A stretch of DNA of 38,615 nt from Cyanobacteria bacterium UBA6446 (GCA_002438405.1 DJOE01000022.1:1-38615), one strand, 5' to 3'; shown: positions 25,456 to 33,662, counted from the stretch's first letter. The notes: generated by a model not told the origin, from the sequence alone. Numbers and translations are program-made.

Positions 25456-25495
25456 AATAGAGTTACGTAATATTTTACATAACTCTATTTTTTAA
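25456..25495 (+). terminator. Terminator overlapping the speE promoter region
   Basis: AATAGAGTTA / TAACTCTATT form a 10-bp stem with a run of T after it. It ends the upstream gene. A possible speE promoter (TTGATA 25444-25449, TAATAT 25468-25473, 18-bp spacer) lies across the hairpin, so termination and initiation signals share DNA. Confidence 0.6.
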
Positions 25496-25521
25496 TAAAA
25501 AAAGAAAGGATTTAATAAAAA

Positions 25522-26373
25522 ATGAAAAATGGTATCGAAAACGGTTACTATCACGAAATTACCCCAGGGGGATACGGAATTGCTATAAAAGCAGGAAAAG
25601 TTTTATTTTCTGAACAATCACCATTCCAAAAAGTTGAAGTTTTTGAAACAGAATCAGATTTAGGTAGAGTTTTGACTCTTGATGATTTAATGATGACAAC
25701 AGAGGGTGATGAATATCACTACCACGAAATGATTGCACATATTCCTATGATGCAACACCCAAACCCTAAAACTGTTCTTGTTATCGGTGGTGGTGACGGA
25801 GGAACAATTAGAGAAGTTCTTAAACACAAAACTGTTGAAAAAGCTGTTCTATGTGAAATTGACGGAATGGTTATTGAAGCTTGCAAAAAATATCTTCCAA
25901 CAATTGCTTGCGAACTTGACAATCCTAAAGTTGAAATTCTTGTACAAGATGCCATTGAATATATCAAAGATAAAAAAGATGAATTTGACATTATCTTAAT
26001 CGATTCAACAGACCCAATGGGTCCTGGGGAAGGCTTATTCACAGATGAATTCTATACAAACGTTAAAAATTCCCTTAAAAAAGGCGGTATCATGGTTGCT
26101 CAATCAGAATCACCTTTTGCTCAAAAAGAATCTGTTCAAAAAATGTACAAACAATTGAAAAAAGTATTCCCAATCGTTTCAACATACACATCAAATATCC
26201 CAACATACCCAGGGGGATATTGGGCTTGGGCTTTCTGCTCAGTAGATGTTAAACCTTTAGAATACTATAATGATGAACGTGCAAATGAAATTATTCCAAC
26301 TTGCAAAATTTACAACAAAGATTACCATAATGCACGTTTTGCTCTACCAAATTATTTGAAAAATTTATTATAA
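25522..26373 (+). CDS. speE: Polyamine aminopropyltransferase (spermidine synthase)
   Basis: The enzyme transfers an aminopropyl group from decarboxylated S-adenosylmethionine to putrescine (or a related amine). VIGGGDGG (residues 88-94) binds the nucleotide, CEID is the following acidic motif, and IDSTDPMGPGEGLF carries the catalytic Asp. QSESPF and GGYWAWAF are typical of the family. At 283 residues it is of normal length. GAAAGGA lies 12 nt before the ATG. No speD (AdoMet decarboxylase) is adjacent, and agmatine as acceptor cannot be excluded. Confidence 0.94.
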   Translation: MKNGIENGYYHEITPGGYGIAIKAGKVLFSEQSPFQKVEVFETESDLGRVLTLDDLMMTTEGDEYHYHEMIAHIPMMQHPNPKTVLVIGGGDGGTIREVLKHKTVEKAVLCEIDGMVIEACKKYLPTIACELDNPKVEILVQDAIEYIKDKKDEFDIILIDSTDPMGPGEGLFTDEFYTNVKNSLKKGGIMVAQSESPFAQKESVQKMYKQLKKVFPIVSTYTSNIPTYPGGYWAWAFCSVDVKPLEYYNDERANEIIPTCKIYNKDYHNARFALPNYLKNLL

Positions 26374-26397
26374 TTTTTCGTTAAAATAAATTATTCT

Positions 26398-26430
26398 GGA
26401 AGAGGGCGGAGCTTTGCTCCGCCCTCTTCC
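26398..26430. other. GC-rich 15-bp hairpin
   Basis: GGAAGAGGGCGGAGC and its exact reverse complement are separated by TTT. No T-run follows on either strand, so it is not a typical intrinsic terminator. It lies between speE and the next gene and may be an RNA-stabilising hairpin or a REP-like element. Confidence 0.6.
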
Positions 26431-26482
26431 TTACCTTAAAAACCGTTCTGCAAAAAATATTTTTTTCTGATTTAATAATAAT

Positions 26483-26800
26483 ATGGATTTGATAAATAGC
26501 ACAATTAACCAAAATTTATCTATACTTTCTAACTGGGTTGATTCAACACCAGTTCCACAAGTTATTGACACAATGACTTATGATATCTATGAGAGCAACA
26601 ATCCGTTTAGGCAGAAATTTAGTCAAAATATTGATAACAAAGTTCTAAAATATACCGTTGCAACAACAACAGGATTTGGTGCAGAAATATTTTCAGCTTT
26701 TACCAATCCATACTATTTGACACATAAAGTAGTACAATTACCTACAATGTACCAAAATGTTGTAGATGTTTATAAAAAATATTCAACTCCGCAAAACTAG
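26483..26800 (+). CDS. Small hypothetical protein
   Basis: This 105-residue protein has no motif that I know. It is rich in Asn, Thr and Tyr, and the segment YTVATTTGFGAEIFSAF is mildly hydrophobic but too polar for a sure membrane helix. The AT-rich TTTAAT box at 26471-26476 ends 6 nt before the ATG with no Shine-Dalgarno, which resembles the leaderless pattern elsewhere here. It is convergent with the TPR gene, whose stop lies 1 bp beyond its own stop. Confidence 0.6.
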   Translation: MDLINSTINQNLSILSNWVDSTPVPQVIDTMTYDIYESNNPFRQKFSQNIDNKVLKYTVATTTGFGAEIFSAFTNPYYLTHKVVQLPTMYQNVVDVYKKYSTPQN

Positions 26801-26801
26801 T

Positions 26802-28088
26802 CTACCACCAACCGCGATATATCGGATCATAATAATAAGGTCGTGACATATAGTAGAAATTTTGTCGTTCCAGATAATTTCTCATTCGTTGTTCATACAA
26901 CAACTGTTGTTGCAACATATTATTTCTTTGTTGCTCCTGCACAAGTTCTTCTTGTGCTTTCAATTGTTGTTGTTGGTAATATTGATTTTGTTTATTTTGA
27001 ATATAGTTTGTAAAATCTTGATTCAATGAGTTAAACGCATTAGTCAACTGTTGCCCTTTATATTTATTCAAGTATGAATTCGCATTCCTAAAAAATTCAT
27101 CTTGCTTTGCAGATAATTCCGCTTGCGCAACATTTGATGGAATTTGTTTTTCATAATCAGCCCATTTCGAAAGTTTAACAAATTGTGTTAAGCCTACAAC
27201 CCTTTGTTCAAGTTTCTTTTGCTCAATATCTGCAATAATATGATTTACTGATTTTAATTCGCTATCACTTGTTGCCATAGCTTTTGCCTTGTATGCATAA
27301 GACAATTTGTCATTATTATTAGAACAAGTTTGAGCAACTTTTAAAAGGTTATCAAAGTTATAATTTGTATTTAATAAAGATTTTGCATACTTATTTGCCT
27401 CAATTGAATTACCCAGTGCATAATAAGCTCTGTAAGCTGTTTCTTTGTTGTGGTAATCCATTGATGGTAATTTTTTTAAATAAGAAATTGCAGCATTATA
27501 ATTTCCTGTATAATAGTAACAATCCGCAATTGCAGAAATTATATTTTCATCTTGTTTATATTCAAATTTTTTCAAATAATTTAATGCTTGCGAATACTGA
27601 GAATTATACAAATACAAAACACCTAAATTATAATCAATTGAATTGTTATCAAGTATATTGTTGTACTTATTTAGATTACTTATTTTTATAAGAACAGGTA
27701 AAGCTTTTTGATAATCATTCTTTGAATGATAATAATCATAATACTGAATATATGCAGGATAAAAATTCGGGTATTTGTAGAAAACTTCATTCCAACGATT
27801 TTGGGTGATTAATTTTTGAACCTTTTTTACGTATTTGTAATTATCTTTTTCATAAGAAGACAAATTTTTTAATAAGACTTTTTCTTCATCACGACTCAAA
27901 TTATTGTAACTTACACTAATATTTTGAGAATCTACATTATAAAATCTAAAATAAGGGTCTTTAGAAACATTTTTGGTTACTTGAACATTCGAATTTGACA
28001 CTTGGGAAGTAGCTGTGAATGTTTCAGCCAACACAACCTGAGTAGAGCAACATGCCAAAACTGTTAAACACACCAAAATCTTTTTCAT
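26802..28088 (-). CDS. Secreted TPR-repeat protein
   Basis: The 428 residues begin with a Sec signal peptide (MKKILVCLTVLACCSTQVVLA, cleavage likely after VLA). Tetratricopeptide-like repeats run from about 100 to 270 (for example ALPVLIKISNLNKYNN, DYNLGVLYLYNSQYSQALNYL, AIADCYYYTGNYNAAISYLKKL). A Gln-rich coiled coil and a Tyr-rich end (SRPYYYDPIYRGWW) follow. It probably works in the periplasm or at the cell surface as a protein-binding scaffold. AGAGGTG precedes the ATG. Its partner is unknown. Confidence 0.85.
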   Translation of the reverse strand: MKKILVCLTVLACCSTQVVLAETFTATSQVSNSNVQVTKNVSKDPYFRFYNVDSQNISVSYNNLSRDEEKVLLKNLSSYEKDNYKYVKKVQKLITQNRWNEVFYKYPNFYPAYIQYYDYYHSKNDYQKALPVLIKISNLNKYNNILDNNSIDYNLGVLYLYNSQYSQALNYLKKFEYKQDENIISAIADCYYYTGNYNAAISYLKKLPSMDYHNKETAYRAYYALGNSIEANKYAKSLLNTNYNFDNLLKVAQTCSNNNDKLSYAYKAKAMATSDSELKSVNHIIADIEQKKLEQRVVGLTQFVKLSKWADYEKQIPSNVAQAELSAKQDEFFRNANSYLNKYKGQQLTNAFNSLNQDFTNYIQNKQNQYYQQQQLKAQEELVQEQQRNNMLQQQLLYEQRMRNYLERQNFYYMSRPYYYDPIYRGWW

Positions 28089-28176
28089 TTCTACACCTCT
28101 TTTTCTTCATTATTAGCGAAAAATTTTCGAAATTTCAATATTATATTAATAAAACGAAAACAAAAATAAAAAGTTC

Positions 28177-28214
28177 AAAAAAAAATCTTCCCACATATTG
28201 TAGGAAGACTTTTT
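28177..28214 (-). terminator. fabF terminator
   Basis: On the minus strand AGTCTTCCTACAAT and the imperfect partner GTGGGAAGAT form a stem followed by a long T-run, just downstream of fabF. Confidence 0.8.
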
Positions 28215-28241
28215 AATATTTAATTCAATCTTAAATTTGAG

Positions 28242-29489
28242 CTAAACTTCTTTGAATACTAAAGAAGCATTTTGTCCGCCAAAACCAAATGAATTTGACA
28301 ATGCAGCATGAAGTTCAGCTTTAACAGCTTTATAAGGAACGTAATTCAAATCTGCAACTTCTTCATCTTGGTTATCCAAGTTGATTGTTGGAGGAACAAT
28401 ATTTTCATTGATTGCTTTAACACAAGCAATAGCTTCTGCAGCACCGGTTGCACCTAACATGTGACCGTGCATACTCTTAGTAGAAGTTACGTACAAACTT
28501 GGATTAACTTTTCTATCGCCAAATACTTTTGCAACTGCATGAGATTCAGCTTTGTCACCCAAACCGGTACTTGTACCGTGAGTATTGATGTATTGAACTT
28601 CTGATGGTTTCATACCAGCATCTTGCAACGCAAATTCCATAGAGTGAATAGCACCTGAACCGTCTGGAGCCGGAGCTACGATATCATAAGCATCAGCTGT
28701 TTGACCATAACCTGCAACTTCTGCATAAATATGAGCACCACGTTTTTTAGCGTGTTCATATTCTTCCAAAATCAAAACCCCAGCACCTTCTGACATAACA
28801 AAACCATCTCTGTCTTTGTCATAAGGTCTTGAAGCTCTTTGAGGCTCATCGTTACGTTTTGAAAGTGTTCTTGCTGCTGAGAAAGCACCTACACCAACAT
28901 CACAAATAGTAGCTTCAGCACCACCGGCAACCATAACATCAGCATCACCATATTGAATTGCTCTAAAAGCATCACCAATAGAGTGTGAACCTGTTGCGCA
29001 AGCTGAAACAACAACTTTATTTATACCTTTAAATCCATATTTCATAGAAATTCTGCCTGATGGCATATTAACAATCATCATAGGAACTGTAAATGGTGAA
29101 CATTTGTTAGGTCCTTTTTGGATAATTCTCATGTGGTTTTCTTCGAAAGTTCTGAAACCACCGGCAGCAGAACTAACAATAACACCAACTCTATATGGAT
29201 CTTCTTTTTCAATATCCAATTTTGAATCTTTAACAGCTTCATCAGCCGCAACCATAGCGAACTGAATAAATCTGTCCATTTTTTTTGCTTCTTTAGCGTC
29301 CATGTATTCTTCAGGGTGGAAATCTTTAACTTCACCGGAAATTTTTACAACGTGCTTGTCGATATCAATTGATTCTGAAGTTGAAATACCACTTTTACCG
29401 GCTTTCAAGCTTTCCCAGAATTTATCAACACCAACACCAAACGGTGTTACTGCTCCCAAACCTGTAATTACTACTCTTCTTTTATCCAT
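28242..29489 (-). CDS. fabF: 3-oxoacyl-ACP synthase II
   Basis: FabF condenses malonyl-ACP with a growing acyl-ACP in type II fatty-acid elongation. The catalytic Cys164 is in VSACATGSHS; the two histidines are in NTHGTSTGLGD and KSMHGHMLGATG. At 415 residues it is of usual size. It lies downstream of acpP across a 102-bp gap holding a TGCGAGA / TCTCGCA hairpin (29517-29550), so it is probably cotranscribed with partial processing or attenuation. AAAGGGG lies before the ATG. Confidence 0.97.
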   Translation of the reverse strand: MDKRRVVITGLGAVTPFGVGVDKFWESLKAGKSGISTSESIDIDKHVVKISGEVKDFHPEEYMDAKEAKKMDRFIQFAMVAADEAVKDSKLDIEKEDPYRVGVIVSSAAGGFRTFEENHMRIIQKGPNKCSPFTVPMMIVNMPSGRISMKYGFKGINKVVVSACATGSHSIGDAFRAIQYGDADVMVAGGAEATICDVGVGAFSAARTLSKRNDEPQRASRPYDKDRDGFVMSEGAGVLILEEYEHAKKRGAHIYAEVAGYGQTADAYDIVAPAPDGSGAIHSMEFALQDAGMKPSEVQYINTHGTSTGLGDKAESHAVAKVFGDRKVNPSLYVTSTKSMHGHMLGATGAAEAIACVKAINENIVPPTINLDNQDEEVADLNYVPYKAVKAELHAALSNSFGFGGQNASLVFKEV

Positions 29490-29516
29490 TTAAGAATCCC
29501 CTTTAATAATAAATAA

Positions 29517-29550
29517 TGCGAGAATGAAATAAGTATATCTCACTCTCGCA
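29517..29550 (-). other. Intercistronic hairpin between acpP and fabF
   Basis: TGCGAGAGTGA on the minus strand pairs imperfectly with TTCATTCTCGCA and is followed by TTATTTATTATT. It could be a weak terminator or a processing site that makes acpP RNA more abundant than fabF RNA. Confidence 0.55.
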
Positions 29551-29591
29551 AATATAAAAATCCAGTTTTAAAAAATTCTAAAAAAATTCAA

Positions 29592-29828
29592 TTAGTGAGA
29601 TAATTTGCCGTCAATGTAGTTAACTGCATCTTGAACTGTTTGAATTTTTTCTGCGTCTTCATCAGGAATTTCGCATTTGAATTCTTCTTCCAAAGCCATA
29701 ACTAATTCAACTGTGTCTAATGAATCAGCACCTAAATCATCTGTGAAACGAGCTTCAGGTGTAACTAATTTTTCGTCAACACTTAATTGATCTACTACAA
29801 CTTTTTTTACTGTGTCTAATGTACTCAT
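29592..29828 (-). CDS. acpP: Acyl carrier protein
   Basis: ACP carries the acyl chain on a 4'-phosphopantetheine bound to Ser36 in the motif LGADSLDTVEL. The 78 acidic residues are typical. AAGAGGAAAAAG lies before the ATG. It has its own strong promoter (29880-29908), as usual for this abundant protein, and is followed by fabF. Confidence 0.98.
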   Translation of the reverse strand: MSTLDTVKKVVVDQLSVDEKLVTPEARFTDDLGADSLDTVELVMALEEEFKCEIPDEDAEKIQTVQDAVNYIDGKLSH

Positions 29829-29879
29829 CTTCTTTTTCCTCTTTATTATTCGTGTATTACTAAATACGTTTCTTGAATC

Positions 29880-29908
29880 ATTATAAACTGTTAAATATTT
29901 TTTTGCAA
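29880..29908 (-). promoter_or_regulatory. acpP promoter
   Basis: On the minus strand TTGCAA (29908-29903) and TATAAT (29885-29880) are separated by 17 bp, a near-consensus housekeeping promoter. The leader to the ATG is about 45 nt. Confidence 0.75.
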
Positions 29909-29954
29909 GGAATTTACAAAACCTTACCCCTTTTGTTAAAAAACTTTACTTTTA

Positions 29955-30115
29955 TTAACAGGTGGAAAGTGAATGGTAAATAGTCCATTAAAAGTCTATA
30001 GGTTGATAAGTGAATAGGTCTATAAGTGATTTCATATTGCCATTATTAATCATTGTTTTATTCATCATACTGAAAAAGTGTTAATGACTAAAGAATCTCA
30101 TATATTTAGTAAAAA
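29955..30115. repeat. Intergenic repeat remnants
   Basis: The gap between acpP and the pilin gene has no gene. It holds AGTGAATGGT followed by TAGTCCATTA, which resembles AGTGAATGGT and TAGTTCATTA near 37530-37565. Internal direct repeats of GTCTATA and AAGTGA lie near 29992-30030, and AAGAATCTCAT near 30090 matches the end of the inverted repeat at 17864. Confidence 0.5.
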
Positions 30116-30125
30116 CTAGGCATTT

Positions 30126-30950
30126 TTACTTTGAATTATTCATTAAATACCAACCTGCTCTTGTCCAAGGAACTACAACTCCATCATATATCACAAAAGG
30201 AAACACGTCATTTACATCTTTAGAGGATACAATACAATTTCCTGCATCTATAGCATGATAAGAATTATTACCTTTAGTACATTTTATTTCCTTATTTGGT
30301 TTGGTTATACCATTTACATCAATTATTCCATAACAAGCAGAGCCTCCAGCACTACTAAGCGCAGGATTTTTACCAATTTCTTTACTACAGCCCCTATCTC
30401 CTAACCATGCAGAAAAAATTACAATAGAACCATCTGACAATATATAAATAGGAAGACTGTTTTTATTTGCAGAACCAAGAGAAAGTTGGGAATAAAAAGT
30501 TGGATTCTCATCTATTTTTAAATCATAATTTGGTATTTTATCTACCCCATAATAAAAACTTGCACCTTTTAATGTTCCATTTAACAATGCACAAATTGTT
30601 TGTTTTGATTCTGGATTATCTAAACCAGATTGAGATGTACATCGACCTTTTATTCCTCCAAAATCAAAACCATATTCTTCAGATGACAATCTCGCAGCAT
30701 TACTTAATGTAGATACAACTTTTTTGTATTTATTAATATATTGTTTTGCTCTCACATTAGAGAGTAAATTTGGAATAGTCATAGCTGCTACTACTCCAAT
30801 TATCCCAAGAGTAATTAATACCTCTGCCAAAGTAAAAGCAACAACCCTCACCCTAACCATCTCCCTTATTTTAAGGGCGAGGGAAGAAATCTCACTCTCA
30901 TTACAAGTCAAAATGATATGCTCTATATTTTTTTTATTTTTATAATTCAT
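30126..30950 (-). CDS. Type IV pilin-like / pseudopilin protein
   Basis: This is a prepilin-like protein for a type IV pilus or type II secretion-like system. The N-terminal methylation motif is AFTLAEVLITLGIIGVVAAM: cleavage is expected between Ala and Phe, Glu follows four residues later, and the hydrophobic helix comes next. The C-terminal region has several Cys and GIIDVNG, which also appears as LIDVNGPKGPN in the partial pilin at the right edge. The ATG at 30950 has a perfect AAGGAG site and gives an unusually long leader of about 38 residues. An internal ATG at 30860 would give a normal 8-residue leader (MVRVRVVA). The extra leader DNA resembles a dispersed repeat. Confidence 0.85.
   Translation of the reverse strand: MNYKNKKNIEHIILTCNESEISSLALKIREMVRVRVVAFTLAEVLITLGIIGVVAAMTIPNLLSNVRAKQYINKYKKVVSTLSNAARLSSEEYGFDFGGIKGRCTSQSGLDNPESKQTICALLNGTLKGASFYYGVDKIPNYDLKIDENPTFYSQLSLGSANKNSLPIYILSDGSIVIFSAWLGDRGCSKEIGKNPALSSAGGSACYGIIDVNGITKPNKEIKCTKGNNSYHAIDAGNCIVSSKDVNDVFPFVIYDGVVVPWTRAGWYLMNNSK
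30845..30935. repeat. Dispersed repeat inside the pilin leader coding region
   Basis: On the plus strand CCCTCACCCTAACCATCTCCC and AAGGGCGAGGGAAGAAATCTC form an imperfect inverted structure. TTTGACTTGTAATGA on the minus strand matches TTTGACTCGTAATGA at about 37735-37749. The segment lies between the first ATG of the pilin gene and the FTLAEV motif, keeping the frame open. Confidence 0.5.
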
Positions 30951-30979
30951 TTCGTCTCCTTATTTAAATTATATTTTTA

Positions 30980-31008
30980 ATTTTAAATTATATATTTAAT
31001 TATGTCAA
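30980..31008 (-). promoter_or_regulatory. Promoter of the pilin gene
   Basis: On the minus strand TTGACA (31008-31003) and TAAAAT (30985-30980) are separated by 17 bp. It supports transcription from upstream of the ATG at 30950. Confidence 0.65.
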
Positions 31009-31026
31009 ACTAACTTTAAAATATTG

Positions 31027-31032
31027 TATTCT
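31027..31032 (+). promoter_or_regulatory. -10 box, leaderless, of small HTH gene
   Basis: TATTCT ends 6 nt before the ATG at 31039. No Shine-Dalgarno is present (only AGAG next to the ATG), and no clear -35 is seen. Confidence 0.35.
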
Positions 31033-31038
31033 TAGAGA

Positions 31039-31257
31039 ATGAGTATAAGTAATGACATTAAAAAACTTTTAATAGACAAAGACATGACTTTGACACAACT
31101 TGCAAAAATTATTTCCGAAAAGAAAGGGAAAAATTTTTCAATACAAAATTTATCTCAAAAGTTGAAAAACGAAACTATCAATCTTAAAGAGTTTGAAATT
31201 ATACTTGATGCATTAAACTACAAAATTTGTTACTTACCACAAAAACCTTTTCAATAA
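31039..31257 (+). CDS. Small helix-turn-helix protein
   Basis: The 72 residues look like a minimal Cro/C1-type DNA-binding domain: DMTLTQLAKIISEKKGKNFS then IQNLSQKLKNETINLKEFE, with the recognition helix near IQNLSQKL. It is divergent from the pilin gene and so may regulate it. It shares a bidirectional terminator with fabG. The family is common, and its target is unknown. Confidence 0.75.
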   Translation: MSISNDIKKLLIDKDMTLTQLAKIISEKKGKNFSIQNLSQKLKNETINLKEFEIILDALNYKICYLPQKPFQ

Positions 31258-31309
31258 TTTTATGTATCGGATTAGTAAATCTGACATACAAATCTATACT
31301 AAAAAATAT

Positions 31310-31344
31310 AAAAGGAGTAGCAATAAATCTTGCTACTCCTTTTA
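31310..31344. terminator. Bidirectional terminator between HTH gene and fabG
   Basis: AAAAGGAGTAGCAA / TTGCTACTCCTTTT form a perfect 14-bp stem between the convergent genes, flanked by A and T on both sides. Confidence 0.92.
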
Positions 31345-31369
31345 AAATCTATTTACTCAAGAATGAAAA

Positions 31370-32101
31370 CTAGATAATCATACCACCGTCAACTTCCAAA
31401 ACTTGACCTGTAATATAATCAGTATCAAGTGCCAAAAATTTAACTGCAGCTGCAATATCTTCTGCTTTACCCATTCTTCTCAAAGCAATTGCTTTCAAGT
31501 ATTCATCAATGTTAGGTAAGTCTTTTGTCATATCTGTTGCAATGAACCCAGGAGCAACAGCATTAACTCTAATACCACGTGAACCAAGCTCCTTTGCTAA
31601 TGATTTTGTGAAACCAATCAAACCTGCTTTTGCAGCTGAATAGTTAGCTTGTCCGGCATTACCATACAAACCTACAACTGATGACATATTAACAATAGCA
31701 CCACTTCTTTGTTTCATCATAAGTTTTACAACAGGTTTTGAAACATAAAATGCACTGCTTAAATTTGTATTAATAACAGCATTCCATTTGTCTTCGCCCA
31801 TTCTGATAAATAAATCATCACGTGTAATGCCTGCATTATTGATTAAAACATCAATTCTTCCGTATTTTTCAACGATTTTAGCGATATTTTCATCAACTTC
31901 TGCTTGATTAGAAACGTCAAACTTAAAGCTTTCAGAATTTGAACCCAATGCTTTTAGCTCTTCAACTGTTTTTGCTGCTGCTTCTGCATTACCTGCATAG
32001 TTGATAACTACATCACAACCTGCTTTTGCAAGTTCAATAGCACATGCTCTACCAATACCACGTGAGCCACCTGTCACTAATGCAACTTTTTTATCTGTCA
32101 T
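31370..32101 (-). CDS. fabG: 3-oxoacyl-ACP reductase
   Basis: FabG reduces 3-oxoacyl-ACP with NADPH. It is a classical short-chain dehydrogenase of 243 residues with TGGSRGIG (10-17), NNAG (88-91), Ser140-141, and the YxxxK pair Tyr154/Lys158 in NYSAAKAG. VDGGMII ends the protein. GGAG lies before the ATG, and this Shine-Dalgarno starts right after the stop of the small frameshifted gene upstream, which indicates one message with fabD. Confidence 0.97.
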   Translation of the reverse strand: MTDKKVALVTGGSRGIGRACAIELAKAGCDVVINYAGNAEAAAKTVEELKALGSNSESFKFDVSNQAEVDENIAKIVEKYGRIDVLINNAGITRDDLFIRMGEDKWNAVINTNLSSAFYVSKPVVKLMMKQRSGAIVNMSSVVGLYGNAGQANYSAAKAGLIGFTKSLAKELGSRGIRVNAVAPGFIATDMTKDLPNIDEYLKAIALRRMGKAEDIAAAVKFLALDTDYITGQVLEVDGGMII

Positions 32102-32111
32102 AATTTTCTCC

Positions 32112-32319
32112 TTATATTTCTTTTATTTTTTGCTTAATTTTTGAAAATAATTTTTGGCATTTTTCATAAAATGATAATTTGAAAGCCTTATTAAATTCCT
32201 CTTCTATCTGTTCTGCTGATTTAATACGTCCCAAAATACAAATAAAGATTTCTAGGCATTAAATCAGGGTGATTATCATAAAACTTTTGTGAATTTATTG
32301 AAATTTTATGAATTTTCAT
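32112..32319 (-). pseudogene. Frameshifted small gene between fabD and fabG
   Basis: An ATG at 32319 overlaps the fabD stop as TAATG and opens MKIHKISINSQKFYDNHPDL onward for 32 codons to a stop. One frame over, the reading continues as GRIKSAEQIEEEFNKAFKLS and on to a TAA at 32112, immediately before the fabG ribosome site. Removing one base from TTTTGGG would join both into a protein of 68 residues ending KIKQKIKEI. The tight fit between fabD and fabG suggests a real small gene broken by one inserted base, a sequencing error, or a programmed frameshift. No family is recognised. Confidence 0.6.
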
Positions 32320-33266
32320 TAAACAGCAGCCATTTCTTCTTTCAAAGCATTAACTGTTGCTTCCAAAGAATCTTTGTCAAAAATATTATATGTTTTAACG
32401 TCAGAATTGATTTTTCTATTCAAACCTGCCAAAACTTTTCCAGGTCCGATTTCGATAAATGTATCAACACCATCGTTAATCATATTTTCAATAGTTTGAG
32501 TCCAGTGAACTGATGAATAAATTTGTTTAGGCATTTTATTTTTGAATTCTGCTGCCAAAACTGTTGCTTGAGCATCAACATTAGTAAATACTGGAACGTC
32601 AGCATTATTCATATCTAATTCTGATACAAAAGTTGAAAATTCTTTTCCTGCAGGTTCCATAAATTTAGAATGAAAAGCACCAGATACAGCCAAAGGAACA
32701 ACTCTTCTTGCCCCTGCTTCTGACAATAATTCTCCAGCTTTTTTAACAGCAGCTTCATCACCTGTAATAACAACTTGTGCAGGAGAATTGTAATTTGCAA
32801 CATCAACATATCCTACATTTGATGCTTCTTTCAAAGCTTTTTCAAGACTACCCTCTGGAGCATTCAAAATTGCAGCCATAGAACCGCCTTTTGTTGCACC
32901 CATTAAATCAGCTCTTTTTTGAATTGCTTTTAAAGTTGTTTCTAAATTCATAACACCAGAGCAATACATTGCACAATATTCACCCAAACTGTGACCTGCT
33001 GTGCAAGCCGGAGTGATATCCAATTGAGATTTCAATGCTTCCAAAGCTGCAATTGACATTGTTACAATACAAGGTTGAGTATTAACTGTTTGTTTCAAAT
33101 TTTCTTCCGGCCCTTCAAAACATAATGTTGTAATACTTTTACCTAAAACTTTATCCGCACTGTCAAAAACATTTTTTGCAGCATCAAAATTGTCATATAA
33201 ATCTTTTCCCATTCCAACAGATTGAGAACCCTGTCCTGGGAATAAAAATGCGATTTTTTTAGTCAT
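32319..33266 (-). CDS. fabD: Malonyl-CoA--ACP transacylase
   Basis: FabD moves malonyl from CoA to ACP. The nucleophile Ser93 is in GHSLGEY, FPGQGSQ is near the N-terminus, and the His is in AFHSKFMEPA. At 315 residues it is of normal length. AAAGGGAG precedes the ATG. It has a likely promoter at 33310-33338 and is the first gene of a message that continues through the small frameshifted gene into fabG. The toxin-antitoxin pair separates it from fabH. Confidence 0.97.
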   Translation of the reverse strand: MTKKIAFLFPGQGSQSVGMGKDLYDNFDAAKNVFDSADKVLGKSITTLCFEGPEENLKQTVNTQPCIVTMSIAALEALKSQLDITPACTAGHSLGEYCAMYCSGVMNLETTLKAIQKRADLMGATKGGSMAAILNAPEGSLEKALKEASNVGYVDVANYNSPAQVVITGDEAAVKKAGELLSEAGARRVVPLAVSGAFHSKFMEPAGKEFSTFVSELDMNNADVPVFTNVDAQATVLAAEFKNKMPKQIYSSVHWTQTIENMINDGVDTFIEIGPGKVLAGLNRKINSDVKTYNIFDKDSLEATVNALKEEMAAV

Positions 33267-33309
33267 AAAATAACTCCCTTTATCTTTTAAAATACGAATT
33301 TATAAGTAA

Positions 33310-33338
33310 ATTATATAATAAATACACTAAAAGTAAAA
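33310..33338 (-). promoter_or_regulatory. fabD promoter
   Basis: On the minus strand TTTTAC (33338-33333) and TATAAT (33315-33310) have a 17-bp spacer. The -35 is poor, the -10 is consensus, and the leader is about 37 nt. Confidence 0.45.
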
Positions 33339-33362
33339 CTTATTAAGGCAAAAGTCGTGATT

Positions 33363-33662
33363 TTAGTTAATTTTGATTAAATCATCTTTAATTAGGCTAA
33401 AAAACTTTTCACTAATACTATTCAAATCAACAATATCAACCATATATGGAAAAATTGAATCGCTAAACATAGCTTTTAATCTCAAAATATTATCAAACGG
33501 AATTTCTTCATTGCATTTCAATGCAATATCCACATCTGAATATTTCAAAGCCTTCCCCTTGGTTCTTGAACCATAAATAAAAATTTCTGCTTCCGGCACA
33601 ATCTTGGAAACCAAATCAATTATAAAATCTTGGTATCTTTTTTCCAAATCAAGAGTTCTCAT
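33363..33662 (-). CDS. MNT-type nucleotidyltransferase, antitoxin
   Basis: The 99 residues are a minimal nucleotidyltransferase: GSRTKGKALKYSDVD fits GSx10DxD (residues 31-45), with a third acidic residue in VDIVD. It abuts the stop of the HEPN gene without a gap. In studied HEPN/MNT pairs the MNT protein AMPylates the HEPN toxin at a Tyr next to its RNase motif and so neutralises it; the same is expected here. No terminator follows before the fabD promoter. Confidence 0.88.
   Translation of the reverse strand: MRTLDLEKRYQDFIIDLVSKIVPEAEIFIYGSRTKGKALKYSDVDIALKCNEEIPFDNILRLKAMFSDSIFPYMVDIVDLNSISEKFFSLIKDDLIKIN

Noticed and set aside
25431..25458. speE promoter TTGAAA, 16 bp, TAGAAT
   Set aside because: Its start point would fall within the left arm of the terminator hairpin; it stays possible, but I could not choose between it and the downstream TTGATA/TAATAT pair, so it is not listed separately.
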